The position numbers and the translations under genes were made by a program. A stretch of 64,000 nt of DNA from Pelodera strongyloides (Eukaryota > Nematoda > Chromadorea > Rhabditida > Rhabditidae): NCBI GenBank assembly GCA_036852015.1, contig JAANDG010000476.1, positions 1 through 64,000 on the forward strand, given 5' to 3'. The notes under the pieces were generated by a model. It made no database searches, had not been told where the DNA came from, and saw only the letters and a list, made by a program, of their open reading frames with translations. This document shows positions 35,045-47,306 of this stretch, piece after piece; within the stretch, counting starts at the first letter, position 1; each line of letters begins with the position of its first letter.

Positions 35045-36555
35045 ATGGTATGATAAAGGTAAAGGAAATGTTAGGCTCATATTCATAAAAAACACAATCG
35101 GCATTCGTTTCACGAAGTCAATGGTGAGAAATATACATGCTTTTCCGGCTAATTGTAGTCAGGCTTGCAAGCGTATGAGCATGATCAAACAGTTTTCAGG
35201 CGATCATAGCACAGCCTGTTTATGAAACAGTTTATGTATATCGCTAACTTACATATCGTGCCGATCTTTGTAGTGCTCCGGTGCGGTAGAAAACGGCAAA
35301 TAGGTAGGTTGAAGCTAGATACAGTAGTGTACCGTAGAGCATCAGCGGCACTTTCGTTCGTCAGCTCGAGTAGTTTCATCGAATCGAAGGAATACGGCAC
35401 GAGCTTGCATAGGCTAAAAAATGCAAAATTATGCGACCAATGATATAAAACAGTAATGAGAAACAAAGTGAATCAAAAGAGAAAGGAATACAGTATACCA
35501 GAAAGCGTGAGTAGAAAATGAGAGAGAACCCGTATGGTGAAGACGTTAGTCTGACTAGCCTGACTACTCAAATATTTTTGATGTTAATTTAAATTTGCAT
35601 ATTGCCGTGATTATGATAATATGTATACTAATTTTTTCATGTTTTGATGCTTGCTAGTGTTTTGGTGCTACTTCAGTACGATACGTTTCAGCAGGTTTAT
35701 AAACGAAGAAAAAAACATGGAGCTCGGTTGTAACAACCGACTCTTACAATCAAAACAAAGGAAATCAACGAATAACATGAGAAAAAAACCAAAAATATAT
35801 CAGAATCAATTTTACTCCAGTGTTTTTTCCCGCGCACTTTTGTAAATTTGCCGCCCATTAAATTACCCCGCCGAGCAATTAACTTTAGGGAATTCTATGG
35901 GTTGATATTAAGCGGGTAGTTTGGGCAATTTAACAATTGCTGTGTGCCAATCAATGATCTCTAAGGCAATGGTTTCACTGGAAAAAAAAACTAGGACTGG
36001 CGACGGCGCGAAAACTCTCGGAACGTTCAGAATCCAAACAGAAGGGAAGATGTAAAGTGAATGGAGAGAGAGAGGAAGAGAGAGAAAGAAAAAAAAAAAA
36101 AAAAAAAAAAAAGAAAACTGAAAGAAAGGATAACAAAAACACAAAACCTGTGAAATATGTCCAAAAAGAAAGTTGAAGCAAACTGAATATTCAATGATTC
36201 TGAAATTGATTCTGAATATTCATAAGAAAATATTTTCAATTAACCTTACTCTAAATACTCAAACTAGTTTAGCTATGTAGCGCATGCAGACTCCTGCAGG
36301 CGGAGGGCGGTTCTGATGCTAGGTCCCAATTTTTTTTGTGTATGGCCATGAGCTATCTTGACGTTGTTCAGCTATAGTATACTGTTGTATTTTGGAGTGT
36401 GGCACGTTTAGGATTGCTGATATCGTGTGCACGTAGTTTTGTGTTGAGGTAACGTGGCTAAACTAAAAAAACTACAAAATTGTTAGCTGCTTGTGTGAAT
36501 ACAGTTTCTTTGCTGATATGTCAGTTACAACTACTCTCTTTCTTTTATTTCTGGA

Positions 36556-36558
<3 letters not shown>

Positions 36559-36610
<52 letters not shown>

Positions 36611-36632
36611 TATATATATATATATATATATA
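36559..36632. repeat. (TA)n microsatellite
   Basis: About 70 bp of nearly pure TA with a single GA break. Confidence 0.95.
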
Positions 36633-36954
36633 CATTATATAATGCTATGCATTTTTCGTTTATCTTTGATTTACTACTTTGAATTTTAAAATCATAGAAT
36701 TCTTTCATCGTCTCTATGGCGTTGCGCTCTTTCTAAGAGTCTAATAAACATTTAAACATTTAAACGATTAATGCCACACACCATGTCAAGCCAATAGAGG
36801 ACCGGGAAAGATCAACGAAGACATTTGAACGAACCAACTTTCAATGAAACAGTTGTACAACACGGTACAACACCATGCCACGGCGAACAACACATGACAA
36901 CGTATATATGACAACCAACAGTCGAAAAGCGTTTTATTTGTTTTTGTCTGTAGC

Positions 36955-37440
36955 TTATGGGTTATACTCGATGGGCAGATTCTTTCTGCGGACCATTCCG
37001 TCTCCCTGGAACCACTCACGGCGGAACTGCTTGGCGGCACCATCGGGGGTGTTGGTCCACTCAATGGTGATACGGTCGTTGTTGGTGTCCTCCTGTCCGT
37101 AGGCGAAGGCATCGCAAGAGACGGCGACGAGCACAGCCTCCTTGGGGTCGAGCACTCCGCAGGGTGGGTCCACACCAAGACGCTTCATGTTGGTGGTCTT
37201 GAAGGCCCATCCGATACGACGTCCTCCGGAGTTGGTCACCTAAAGCAAATTTGTCAGTTATGAGTTTTTTCACTGCCTTGTGTTTACCATTCAGCTAATT
37301 ATATACAAGAAGTCAATGATACAGTAAGAACCAATGTTTACCTTGATGTGGTAGGTGTGCTTGTCATCGTAGGGCGCGTTGAAGACGACCTTGGCGTTGG
37401 GCTGGGTGCCGATATCACCGGGAGGAACTGACTGAGCCAT
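36955..37440 (-). CDS. msp: Major sperm protein (left copy)
   Basis: 127 aa, the standard MSP length. Exon 1 is 37342-37440 (ATG 37438-37440) and exon 2 is 36955-37239 (TAA), with a 102-bp GT-AG intron after HTYHIK. MSP polymerises to drive the pseudopod of amoeboid sperm and, when released, signals to oocytes. Landmarks: [10 protein letters not shown] start, [15 protein letters not shown], the canonical [24 protein letters not shown] and the LPIEYNP end. CAATAAATAG about 35 bp upstream of the ATG may be the core promoter. An AATAAA polyadenylation signal lies just past the stop (TTTATT on the plus strand near 36935). It is divergently arranged with the right copy. Confidence 0.97.
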
Positions 37441-37864
37441 GCTGATGCTGGATACTTTCCCTTACAACCTACCTCTATTTATTGCGATTTTGCCATGCTA
37501 ATTGCCCAATTAACTGCAAATTTTCCAGTGATTATGCATATTTGCATTGGAGAAAAATGGTATCAAATTAGGTTAACAGAAATACGCTTCTGCGATGTAG
37601 TTTTTCATAGAACAAGTATCAAAAACCACATGGAAAAAGGAATTACTGCCTATACAATGTAGGAATTCAGTATTAACATGCTGCATGAGCATGAGAGATG
37701 ATGCTTCCTTAATCACTGTCAGGTTAAATAGTCTTTTCGCTCCCAGGAGCACACTGATGAAACTTGGGTTCTGCGCGGAAAACAAAAACGGCGCGGGTCT
37801 GTCGCGCTGCGATTGTCTGGCGTCGATCTGGCGAAGCGTTGGTTCGGAAGTGAGTTCGCAAATA

Positions 37865-38078
37865 GTCATGAACCGGCCACCAACCAGTCACCGGATGTTT
37901 TTTTCGGTTAAAACCATTTATTAAACAGGTGGCACAGGTAGCGCGTGGGGGAGTTCTACATTCGGGAAAAGATAGCCTAGAAGCAAGCGTCCTGGAGTCG
38001 AGAAGCTCCCGGGCCTCCGGGTTCCTGTAGGCTCCGCCTCCCAGGGTTTTATACTGGGTCGGCGCCCCCGCGAAACAT
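37865..38078 (-). mobile_element. LTR-like fragment in left arm
   Basis: Mirror image of 38449-38665. Read on the minus strand it begins TGTTTCGCGGGGGC at the arm boundary and contains a TATA-like AGTATAAAACC and later AATAAA. Only a few bases differ from the right-arm copy. Confidence 0.45.
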
Positions 38079-38448
38079 CGGGTCATAGCAGGAAGTACTT
38101 TACTGTTTATTATTATGTTATTGTTTGGGATAAATGATCATGCAATATCCGTGTACTTTGTTCGGGGGATCAGCCATTTACAATTTGTTGATGGGCCAAC
38201 GACGTTTTTTCTGTGGTTTCGGCAATTATTTCGTTTTCCTGTGTTATTCTACGACACTAACACTTACACCATTGGTTTTGTGAAATGACTGGGGCCGAAT
38301 TCGAACCTGTAATCTTTGCATGGCTAGTTATGGTTAATTACGCTTGTTAGTCACCTCGTTACGATTTAAGCATCTCATTATCGATTAATAAGTGAAAAAA
38401 TTAATAGTCCTTGTTGTAACGATACAATTACTGAATTAGAGTCCACTA

Positions 38449-38665
38449 TGTTTCGCGGGGGCGCCGACCCAGTATAAAACCCTGGGAGGCGGAGCCTACA
38501 GGAACCCGGAGGCCCGGGAGCTTCTCGACTCCAGGACGCTTGCTCCTAGGCTATCTTTTCCCGAATGTAGAACTCCCCCACGCGCTACCTGTGCCACCTG
38601 TTTAATAAATGGTTTTTACCGAAAAAAACATCCGGTGACTGGTTGGTGGCCGGTTCATGACTATT
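38449..38665 (+). mobile_element. LTR-like fragment in right arm
   Basis: Starts TGTTTCGCGG exactly where arm homology begins. It has AGTATAAAACC about 25 bp in, a GC-rich leader, and AATAAA about 155 bp in, then runs into repeat E (TGGTTTTTACCG, then CATCCGGTGACTGG). The order TATA box, then polyadenylation signal, is typical of a retroelement LTR. No reverse transcriptase or second LTR in direct orientation is present, so this is a fragment or something else. Confidence 0.45.
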
Positions 38666-39086
38666 TGCGAACTCACTTCCGAACCAACGCTTCGCCAGAT
38701 CGACGCCAGACAATCGCAGCGCGACAGACCCGCGCCGTTTTTGTTTTCCGCGCAGAACCCAAGTTTCATCAGTGTGCTCCTGGGAGCGAAAAGACTATTT
38801 AACCTGACAGTGATTAAGGAAGCATCATCTCTCATGCTCATGCAGCATGTTAATACTGAATTCCTACATTGTATAGGCAGTAATTCCTTTTTCCATGTGG
38901 TTTTTGATACTTGTTCTATGAAAAACTACATCGCAGAAGCGTATTTCTGTTAACCTAATTTGATACCATTTTTCTCCAATGCAAATATGCATAATCACTG
39001 GAAATTGTCGGCGCTAATTGGGCAATTAGCATGGCAAAAACACAATAAATAGAGCCAGGTAGTAAGGGAAAGTATCCAGCATCAGC

Positions 39087-39572
39087 ATGGCTCAGTCAGT
39101 TCCTCCCGGTGATATCGGCACCCAGCCCAACGCCAAGGTCGTCTTCAACGCACCCTATGATGACAAGCACACCTACCACATCAAGGTAAACATTGGTTCT
39201 TACTGTATCATTGACTTCTTGTATATAAATAGCTGAATGGTAAACACAAGGCAGTGAAAAAACTCATAACTGACAAATTTGCTTTAGGTGACCAACTCCG
39301 GAGGACGTCGTATCGGATGGGCGTTCAAGACCACCAACATGAAGAGTCTTGGAGTGGACCGTCCCTGTGGAGTGCTCGACCCCAAGGAGGCTGTGCTCGT
39401 CGCCGTCTCTTGCGATGCCTTCGCCTATGGACAGGAGGACACCAACAACGACCGTATCACCATTGAGTGGACCAACACCCCCGATGGTGCCGCCAAGCAG
39501 TTCCGCCGTGAGTGGTTCCAGGGAGACGGAATGGTCCGCAGAAAGAATCTGCCCATCGAGTACAACCCATAA
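39087..39572 (+). CDS. msp: Major sperm protein (right copy)
   Basis: 127 aa. Exon 1 is 39087-39185, exon 2 is 39288-39572 (TAA 39570-39572), with a 102-bp intron at the same site as the left copy. The protein is identical to the left copy except for two changes in the conserved MKRLGVDPP segment: Arg53 to Ser and Pro58 to Arg. All other landmarks ([16 protein letters not shown]) are intact. Two AATAAA-type polyadenylation signals lie at about 39585-39595. The promoter region matches the left copy with a few substitutions. Confidence 0.96.
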
Positions 39573-40379
39573 GCATTCATCAAGAATAAATAAAACGGTT
39601 TTCCGACAGTTGGTTGTCATATACGTCGAATGTTATTCGGTTTTGTATTCGGTTTCGGTTCCGTGGCGTGTTCGCTTTTGAATTTGAGTTATTGTCTTGG
39701 TTGCTCTCTGCTGGTTTGGATATGACATAATATAGTTCTGATTAGCATCGCATAGGAAAGGGGAAATTTGTCACAAAGGAACATTGAACACTGGAAACAC
39801 TTGCAAACAGTAAGCAATTCAAATCACGAATATTTATTCAAAATATTTATTAGTATCTTATTAGTATCATCATAGCATTGTACTCGGAAGCTCAGGATCG
39901 ACCCATGGCCAGTCGGGCAGACATTTACCTGAAAGAAAAATTCAATATTCAAATGTGTATATTTACTTTACACAGTAATTTACGTAGAATACTTCTTTAC
40001 AATTGTGCTTTATTGATTGGCAGTCATGAAATATCGTCTGAAGCTGGGCTTGTTTTTTTTACTGTCCTTGAACTGTTGTGCAGCGCAAGCATAGCATAAT
40101 ACTTGAAAATAAAGTCGCATCAGCATAAAACAGTCGAGCTGGATGCAAAAAAATAGCAAATGTGAATACAATAGTTCCCAAAAAGTCTCATGCATTACCA
40201 TGATTATTTAGTCTCATGCTTCAGGTAGAATAAATAAACTTTCATGCATGATACTGGTTACTGGTTACTTTATATCAGAAGATTGATTTAACCGTCAGAG
40301 ATGGGCGTCTGGCACATCAATCTACAAAACCTTCATAATATTATTGTTTCTCCTTTTATTCGTCTTTTCGTAGAATAAT

Positions 40380-40487
40380 AAAGCGGAATGGCATGTGGTT
40401 TATTCCGAGGTTCTTCTGGGCACTTCAGGCGTATAATGGGCACAATTGCGCACAATCCATTTCAAAACCACGTGCCACTTCGCTTTA
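40380..40487. mobile_element. Foldback element, subfamily D
   Basis: AAAGCGGAATGGCATGTGGTTT on the left (shown in part) pairs with AAACCACGTGCCACTTCGCTTT on the right; TA flanks both ends. Confidence 0.75.
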
Positions 40488-40936
40488 AAAGAACAGTATT
40501 ACAAAAATAGTTCTTGCTGTTATATAGATATACTTACGTTCATTCGTCACTTCATAAAGTTAGTAAAACAACCGAACGTTCGTTAGGAAAGTACAACTAA
40601 AGGATAGTATCACTTGATGTTAATTATCAGCATAATAATATTAGTGATTTTATTAACAAAAGGATAGAATAGAACACTCCAAGAGTACTTTCTATAAGTA
40701 TTAATAGTTCATTCGTTTCATTCAGAATTCAGAGTCTTCGTCATGCCATGCGAAAACTAACCGTTTTCTAGTAGACTTTTCTTTTCTGGTTCACTGAAAA
40801 CAGTTTTTTTTGTTGCAAAAATTTGCTCTGGACACCTAACCAGAAGAAATATTTGTTCAAAAAAAGTACGTGGCGAACATTTAGCACACAGTAAAAGAGC
40901 GCCAGAGGTGTGCCACACTGTCACCTGGAATTGCCT

Positions 40937-40993
40937 TCAACGCACCACTTCGACGCACAACTTGAACTTGCTTTCAAGACCGTGACCCCACTG
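40937..40993 (-). CDS. Candidate orphan terminal exon
   Basis: Minus-strand acceptor (GGTGTAG) followed by 18 codons, QWGHGLESKFKLCVEVVR, then TGA. The peptide looks protein-like and sits in otherwise AT-rich DNA. No family is recognised and no partner exon is certain. Confidence 0.22.
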   Translation of the reverse strand, partial: QWGHGLESKFKLCVEVVR

Positions 40994-43348
40994 CTACACC
41001 AAATATATTTTTTTTTTCTTTTTGTTGGTTAGCACAAAGATTAAAATATGATGTTTTTATGTACTTAAAATGGTGTTCTCTATGAATAAACTAAATTTTA
41101 TTCAATTTGCTTCAAAAACTAAATCAATGCAGAATATAAGTGACATCATACAAGTTATTGATCTTCAAGAGGAGTCTTTGATAATCCAGTACCGGCATTC
41201 TTCCTTTAATTAATTTGTGCACACATATAATATTCGCTGCTCTATATTTTATTAGAATTCGTGTCCATTTGTTTGTGTTCTGTGTAATGTGTTTTATCAT
41301 GTTGTATTATTACGTTTTGACTTCGTTAATTGGTATTCTGTATGTTTGTATGTTTTATGTTTTCTTTGTTTATAAGGAATTACCATTCAGTATCCTTTTG
41401 GTCCTCGTCAGTATACGTGCGTTGTGAAGCGCCGTGTCTTAGGGTTCCTGTTGGTTGACATTTGACATCATTATTACACTGCATGCTGTTCTTGTTTATT
41501 ATTTATTGTCTCCAAAAACATATATATAAAACATTTAACAAACAATATGCCAAAATTAAATTCTCCCGTAAGACACACGCAAAGGAGTAAAAAAAACTCG
41601 CACACGAATTTGTCTCACTGGAGTTCGATTGTATCAAATTTCAAATGTTAACTTCTCCCGAAATATTTGCTTACATCACCACTTTGTGTGATTGAAAAAA
41701 GCATGGGTTACATAAACATACTGTGCAAAGCCTTTGCTCCTAAATGCATTTTTATTAATGTATTCAACATGAAAATAACATTTTCTTTACGAAATAGTTT
41801 TTTTTCGAAAACATGGGCTTACTTTTTATTTCGGAAGTTTTTTACAGACTTTTTTTTACAAAAATGAGAATCTGTATTCCGAATTTTGAAAGGCAATTTG
41901 ATAATGTCCCTTGCTAATGGGGTTTGCAAGTATGCAAAAACCGCGAGTTTTCCTTGCAAGTATCAATTCGCAAAATCGTGTGAAAGGATAAGGTAATCGG
42001 TCGTAGCCTGTGCCAACGTAAATTGTATACTTGCATTTTTAAGTAGACCCGTTCTTACCAACTTTACTTGGGGTCTGTAGACGACCAGCTGAATACATGC
42101 TAAAACTTAGTGCCGGTCCAACTAAATATTTTTACATTGAAACATAACAATAAATGACAGGCTACAGGCAAATAACTTACTAGCATATGAACTTATAATA
42201 ATAAACGGATTTATATATTTATCGCTTGTACCCTGAAAACATCTTGTTTTTGCTGAAAATTGTAAATTCGATTTTATTATATTTATTTGAAATAAAATCC
42301 GAATTATTCTCATTTTCTGTTTTATAATCTAGTTTCCTTAACTTTCTGTCTGCGCATTTTTTTGTAGAATTACTATTAGTGAAAATGAGTTGGCTATGTG
42401 ATAAAGCCATGTAGTTTACGTAATACACGCTTCATTAAACATTCAAATGAGTTGTATACATATGTAGATTAGGCGAAAAAATGCATAAGTACCAAAATCT
42501 ACTCTTTTGTGCGCAGTTTTCCAGTTAAAGTACAACGTAAATACATGAGAGTAGTAGACTGCTAGACATCCTCATTTTATTCCATTTAAATATGATGAGC
42601 CCTTGTTCTTTCTTTGCACACAGTACGCAAACCACGTGTCATATCTCTTAGAAGCTTAAATTTACCCTCTCTACAGACAGTCACTTGTTTACAAGGCTCT
42701 CCAATACTACTAATAAGTGCTTGCCTTCGGCCCCTCTTCATATGTTACGCCTAGAGTGCGCGAATGGCCTCCTCGTGTGGTCAACCTTCGCGCAGTAGCC
42801 GCGCAAACAAAAGTTCACCGCAAGTGGGGTGCGACGGAGTAAGTTGCCCGCGTAGTTTGCGCGAGATGTGCGCGGGAGGTGCGCAGCTCACCTGCACCTG
42901 CAGTTGCTGTTGGTGTTGTGCAGAATTTTGTTGTCTGCTTTTTTACTTATCCTTTTTTTTTGCATAAATGAGTAGATTGAGCAATGCCAGCTAATTACGT
43001 CTTTCTAATGTTATTTCCCGAGAAGCTTGAGTGTAATTTGACACAAAACACGCGCACACACGTGTTTGTAAAGAAGGCAAAAAGAATTTTTGCGCAGTTT
43101 TTTTGTCCTTCTTGTTTTCCGTTCTCCGTTATTCTCCAAAAATATGTGTAAAATATTTGAACAAAGGTCAGTTCTAAAGGTATCTTCAATAAACGGCTCT
43201 GTAGTATGTAGCCTTTCTTCCAAACATCGAGTTTTAGGGGGAATCACGAAGAACTCAATTGAAAGAAACATGTCATAAGCACAAACGCTAAATACTTACT
43301 GTACCCCCTTGTATTCTGCGTAAAAAGATCAATTTATTTGTTTAATTA

Positions 43349-43433
43349 AAGCGAAATGCCGGCCAGTTTTTTTGCGATACTCAGTTGCCCAGCAGATACT
43401 TCCGTAACCACGTGTCATTCCACTTTGAAGTGT
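43349..43433. mobile_element. Hybrid foldback element
   Basis: Left end AAAGCGAAATGCCGGCCAG is subfamily A-like; the right end CCACGTGTCATTCCACTTT is subfamily D-like. This could be a recombinant or two truncated elements. Confidence 0.5.
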
Positions 43434-44262
43434 ACTTCCTGTCTCCCCATCCCTTTAAAGTGTGCTCCCCAGCTCTCGGTCCCTCTCTGTCCTATCCCCT
43501 CCCCTCTATCTATTATGGTGCTTCTTCGTCTGTTCAGTCATCCGAAACGCTCCCCATTTTTTATTTACCAACCCTCCCTTTCATCAAAATTTCCCACTTC
43601 GCACGATTGAGTAAACTTAAAGTCGGCCCTTCTTTTGTTTTAAATTTTAAATCAACCAACGAAGTGTACTAGTATGAGTGTTATCATTATTAGTACTTAA
43701 TTAATAGCGGTAGTAGACTTGCTATCATAATGCTAGTGCACAAATAGTATGCCAAGCCATACTATTGGTGGACTACGAACCATTCATGTACGAATTGTGA
43801 GTTTACTACGAGCATTATTATTAGTATTCAACTAGTATGCATGACAAGTATCAATGAACAATTTTGGACATACAAATGAACGAACACTTCCCACCTCACA
43901 AATGTGTGTCAAAAAATAGCTAGTCTAGTAATCAATTTGCAATTTGACTATGACTATGACTACCGTCGTGGACTACTGTATGTTTATGCGAATCTTCTCC
44001 CGATATGTTCCTTAATATTTGTATCTCTCTCTATCTCTCGCTGTCTCTGCGCTTCTTCTATTTCTCCCACTTTCTCTCTCTCTCTCTCCTACTCCGCTCT
44101 CTCTCTCCATCTTCCTATCGCTTTCCCATACCTTTGTTGACTGTCCGATCAGTGCCTTTATCTTATATGCAAATATGACGTTAATTCATCTATTACCCGT
44201 CTGTATTCCCTCCTCCAACGGTATGCTTATCAGTAGTCACTGTTTACGCACGCATATTAATT

Positions 44263-44415
44263 AAAGCAATGTAGCACGTGGTTTGTATACTGCGCAACCG
44301 CGAAAGCTTTCATTCCATTCTGTGCCCTTCCGTTTTATCCCTGCATAGTCTTATACATACATGAAATACGGATGTCCAAAGAACGTTTGAGAACCCCGTG
44401 CCATACCGCTTTTTA
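44263..44415. mobile_element. Foldback element, subfamily D
   Basis: Left AAAGCAATGTAGCACGTGG, right AACCCCGTGCCATACCGCTTT. Confidence 0.65.
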
Positions 44416-44480
44416 AAATAGAATAAAGAAGGAACTGCTTACGTAAATTAAATAGCAACTCTTGCTCACACAGGAAGTGA

Positions 44481-44526
44481 ATGGGTAACGGACAACAAGC
44501 GTCACAACTCGGACTTACTCATAATC
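44481..44526 (+). CDS. Candidate first exon with myristoylation-like start
   Basis: ATG follows an acceptor-like CACACAG by seven bases and opens MGNGQQASQLGLTHN, then a perfect GTAAGT donor. A Met-Gly-Asn start is typical of N-myristoylated proteins. No downstream exon could be linked, and the family is unknown. Confidence 0.28.
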
Positions 44527-45082
44527 GTAAGTTCATGGACTTTTCCAAGTTTACGTTTACTATTTGCCTACGTAACTTAATCCAATTTCATGAGACGGAT
44601 GTTTTTGCCTTCTAATGCCGTTAATCGACTTCACACGGGCAAAATCCTTATTTTATTTTTTTATTCTATTGAAACATCGGAACGCCTACACTTTGTGGTT
44701 AGTAGGTAATCAGTTGTTCTAAATATTCGGTATGTATATTCTGTTCCTGTCGTTCTACCGCTCTCGCTCCCACTCTTTATCCTTGAAAGTTACCACGCGC
44801 ATTATTCCCGACATTACACGGTGTTTCCATGCCGTGTTATTTTTTTGGCCATATGCAGTATGGCTTGTAGCACATCCTTAATTGTACGTATTTCGCACGC
44901 CGCACCCATGTCAAACGAGATTGTAAATACAAAAATTTAAACGCCATTTACACACCGTTTGCCCGCCAGCACTGTTCTCCCTCAGCAAATATATACGATA
45001 TAAACATTCTAACGTCATTACACCTGCCAGAGCAAAAGCTTACATAGTACTACCGTAAGAATACAAAATAGAATCATCCTAC

Positions 45083-45173
45083 CTTTCGCTCAACAATGGA
45101 TCACGATCCATTGGGTTTATGGTGTCTTTTGTGTGCTCCGCCGGGGTATCTGGCGCTGAACCGAAGCACCAAT
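45083..45173 (-). CDS. Candidate internal orphan exon
   Basis: Minus-strand exon with acceptor TTCTTTAG and donor GTAGGA, open only in the frame WCFGSAPDTPAEHTK... DPLLSER. The composition is protein-like. No family is recognised and partners are not found; it could belong to the same gene as 40937-40993. Confidence 0.3.
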
Positions 45174-45712
45174 CTAAAGAACAAAAATAGGTATAATTCT
45201 AGAATTCATGACCGATAATCGTCTATAATATAGTAATATAGTAAATTGATTTGTATCGGGCGATACGCCTTGATTACATACTTATTCTATAATTATGTAG
45301 TGCAACTATTACGAATTTGGATGGCGAATAATTCGTAGCATATAAAGTAAGTAGCAACAAAGCAAGTATCAAAATGCTCGTATAAACCATTGCTTCTAAT
45401 AGTGAGATGAATCGGACCAAAAATGAGCTATGACCGCTTTTTCACTTTATTAAACCATTGTATTGAAAAAATCAGATTAACCGAGGATATCTTCCTATGT
45501 CTTATATATTGCGCGTATATTTCTCAAGTACTATGGGGCTTTTTATATATGGGCTATTTCGGCTCTAGACTGACGGAAGTATAGGTCACTTTCCAGAAAT
45601 CCAGGCCCTTAGAGGACTTAGAGCCCTAGAGATGAGAGGTCTCCGTTACTTATGCATTATGCCTTTAGGTGAAGGCTGTTCATTGTCGAATAATACTCTG
45701 TTCCTTTGTTTA

Positions 45713-45845
45713 AAGCAGCATAACAGCCGGTTTTTGAGGAGCATCTTGGATAACTGTATTCTTATGCATTTATGCTAAGTGGAGTCGATTTCTATTCTAA
45801 TCGTATTAATTTGCATATACTGACTGGGAATGCAGTATTTTATCT
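45713..45845. mobile_element. Foldback MITE, subfamily B, right end lost
   Basis: AAAGCAGCATAACAGCCGG start and the internal TTATGCATTTATGC motif are present; no matching right end is seen. Confidence 0.5.
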
Positions 45846-47306
45846 TGTTAAAATCTTGTATGGCAATTTATCCTGTTATGCCTAAACCGTTGATTATTTG
45901 GTATGAATAATATTATAGCTTACAATAAGTCCCCATTCACGTGTTTTATTCTGTAAAATTGTAATGTGATTAGTCTTTTTTTTTTGTAATATTTTTTGTA
46001 ATAATTTCATTTTTCTTCGGTGGACACTTCATTGGTTAATTAACTTGAGTATTGGTAATAACAAATATACATACAATAGTAATGATATGCACTTGCTGTT
46101 TAACCAATTAGTTGGCTAATTTGAAACAGTAATGACGATATATGAATGTGAAAGCTACATCGATGAAATTTGGTGCGCGGCGAGAATCTGGCGCCAGAAT
46201 TTCGCGCGGCGAGAGTATGACACACACACTATACGAAAATAAGAAAATCTATGCTGTTATGCTGCATTAAAAGGTGCGCGGCAACGTCGCCCTATCTCCG
46301 CCAGGCTCTCGCGAAATCCCTGTGTAGTCGCGAGAAGCCGGCGAGAGTCGGAGCTATGCGTGCGGCGCGAGCTAGCTCAGCTATGCGCTGCTGTCCTGTT
46401 TCCGCGCGCCACAAAAAGTTTCCATTGGCGATACATAAAAAAAGTTAATGCATAAACGCCAGCAGGGATTCTTTGGATTTTACATTCCTTTAGTCATTCA
46501 TAGAATACCAATCCAAACGCAAAATGTTGAACTTCAAACCTCAAGTTGTTCTTTTCAATTAATTCCTTCAGGAATACACTTTCTGTCTAAGAAACTTGGC
46601 CAACTAGGGTTTCTAGTGATAAGAAATCGCATCAATGTCAGCTTTGGTCCAAAAAGATTAGATATTTAGTGGCCTCGAGGGACCCCTTAGAAAAGTGGGC
46701 GTGGTCAAGTCGGGGCCCTACGTTTAGGATGCAAAGCCCCCATAGTTAGTAGCTCACAATCAGATGTTACTGACCAGGAGGTGCGTCAACAATGGTTAAC
46801 TTTAGTTTTATATAATAAGTTATATCACACGTCGCTACTGCTTGCTGTAGTTACACGTTTTATGAAAAACTGCGATTTGTTACGGAATTTTCCAGTTACA
46901 CAAACTATGAAAGTTGATATTGTGCTCGGCTAATATAGCTTGGTCAAAGTCCCAGAAATCCTACTTTTATGTGTATCTTATCGTCCTCTAAATTGATATA
47001 ATTACATTGTATTATGTGTCGGCTTTTGTGCGCACCTCCCTGGTGTAATAAATAAATTATTATTATTATTATTATTATATTTCAGTGATTTTGTGCCCTT
47101 GAATTTATTACCTCGAGAATGTAAATCTATTATACGATACAATTCTATTTGTATATTTTCCGGTACATTGCACATACTATATACATGTAATGGGATTCGG
47201 CTTATAGGAGTCCACCTTACTAGTGCCTCCAAAAAACCTATTTTATTTTTCGCTGTGACAGTAATTGAAAACAGTTTTGGAGCATGGCTGTGCACATCAG
47301 ATTTTT

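Larger units (their letters stand above)
33863..36954. other. Non-coding stretch with low-complexity runs
   Basis: No gene is supported beyond the small frame at 34868-35044. It holds the third module copy, a (GA)n/(A)n run at 36063-36112 and a (TA)n run at 36559-36632. Other frames are AT-rich and unspliced. Confidence 0.45.
36951..39577. repeat. Large palindrome carrying two MSP genes
   Basis: Left arm 36951-38078 and right arm 38448-39577 are reverse complements around a 369-bp spacer (38079-38447). The inner 500 bp of each arm is almost identical; a 98-codon frame at 37573-37869 (minus) recurs unchanged at 38657-38953 (plus). Similarity falls toward the outer ends, where only part of the 3' UTRs align. 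The inner boundary is sharp, at GCGAAACAT/ATGTTTCGC. Confidence 0.93.

Noticed and set aside
37573..38953. 98-codon open frame present in both MSP palindrome arms
   Set aside because: It spans the LTR-like and repeat E sequence, has no splice or start context, and is conserved only because the arms are near-identical copies.
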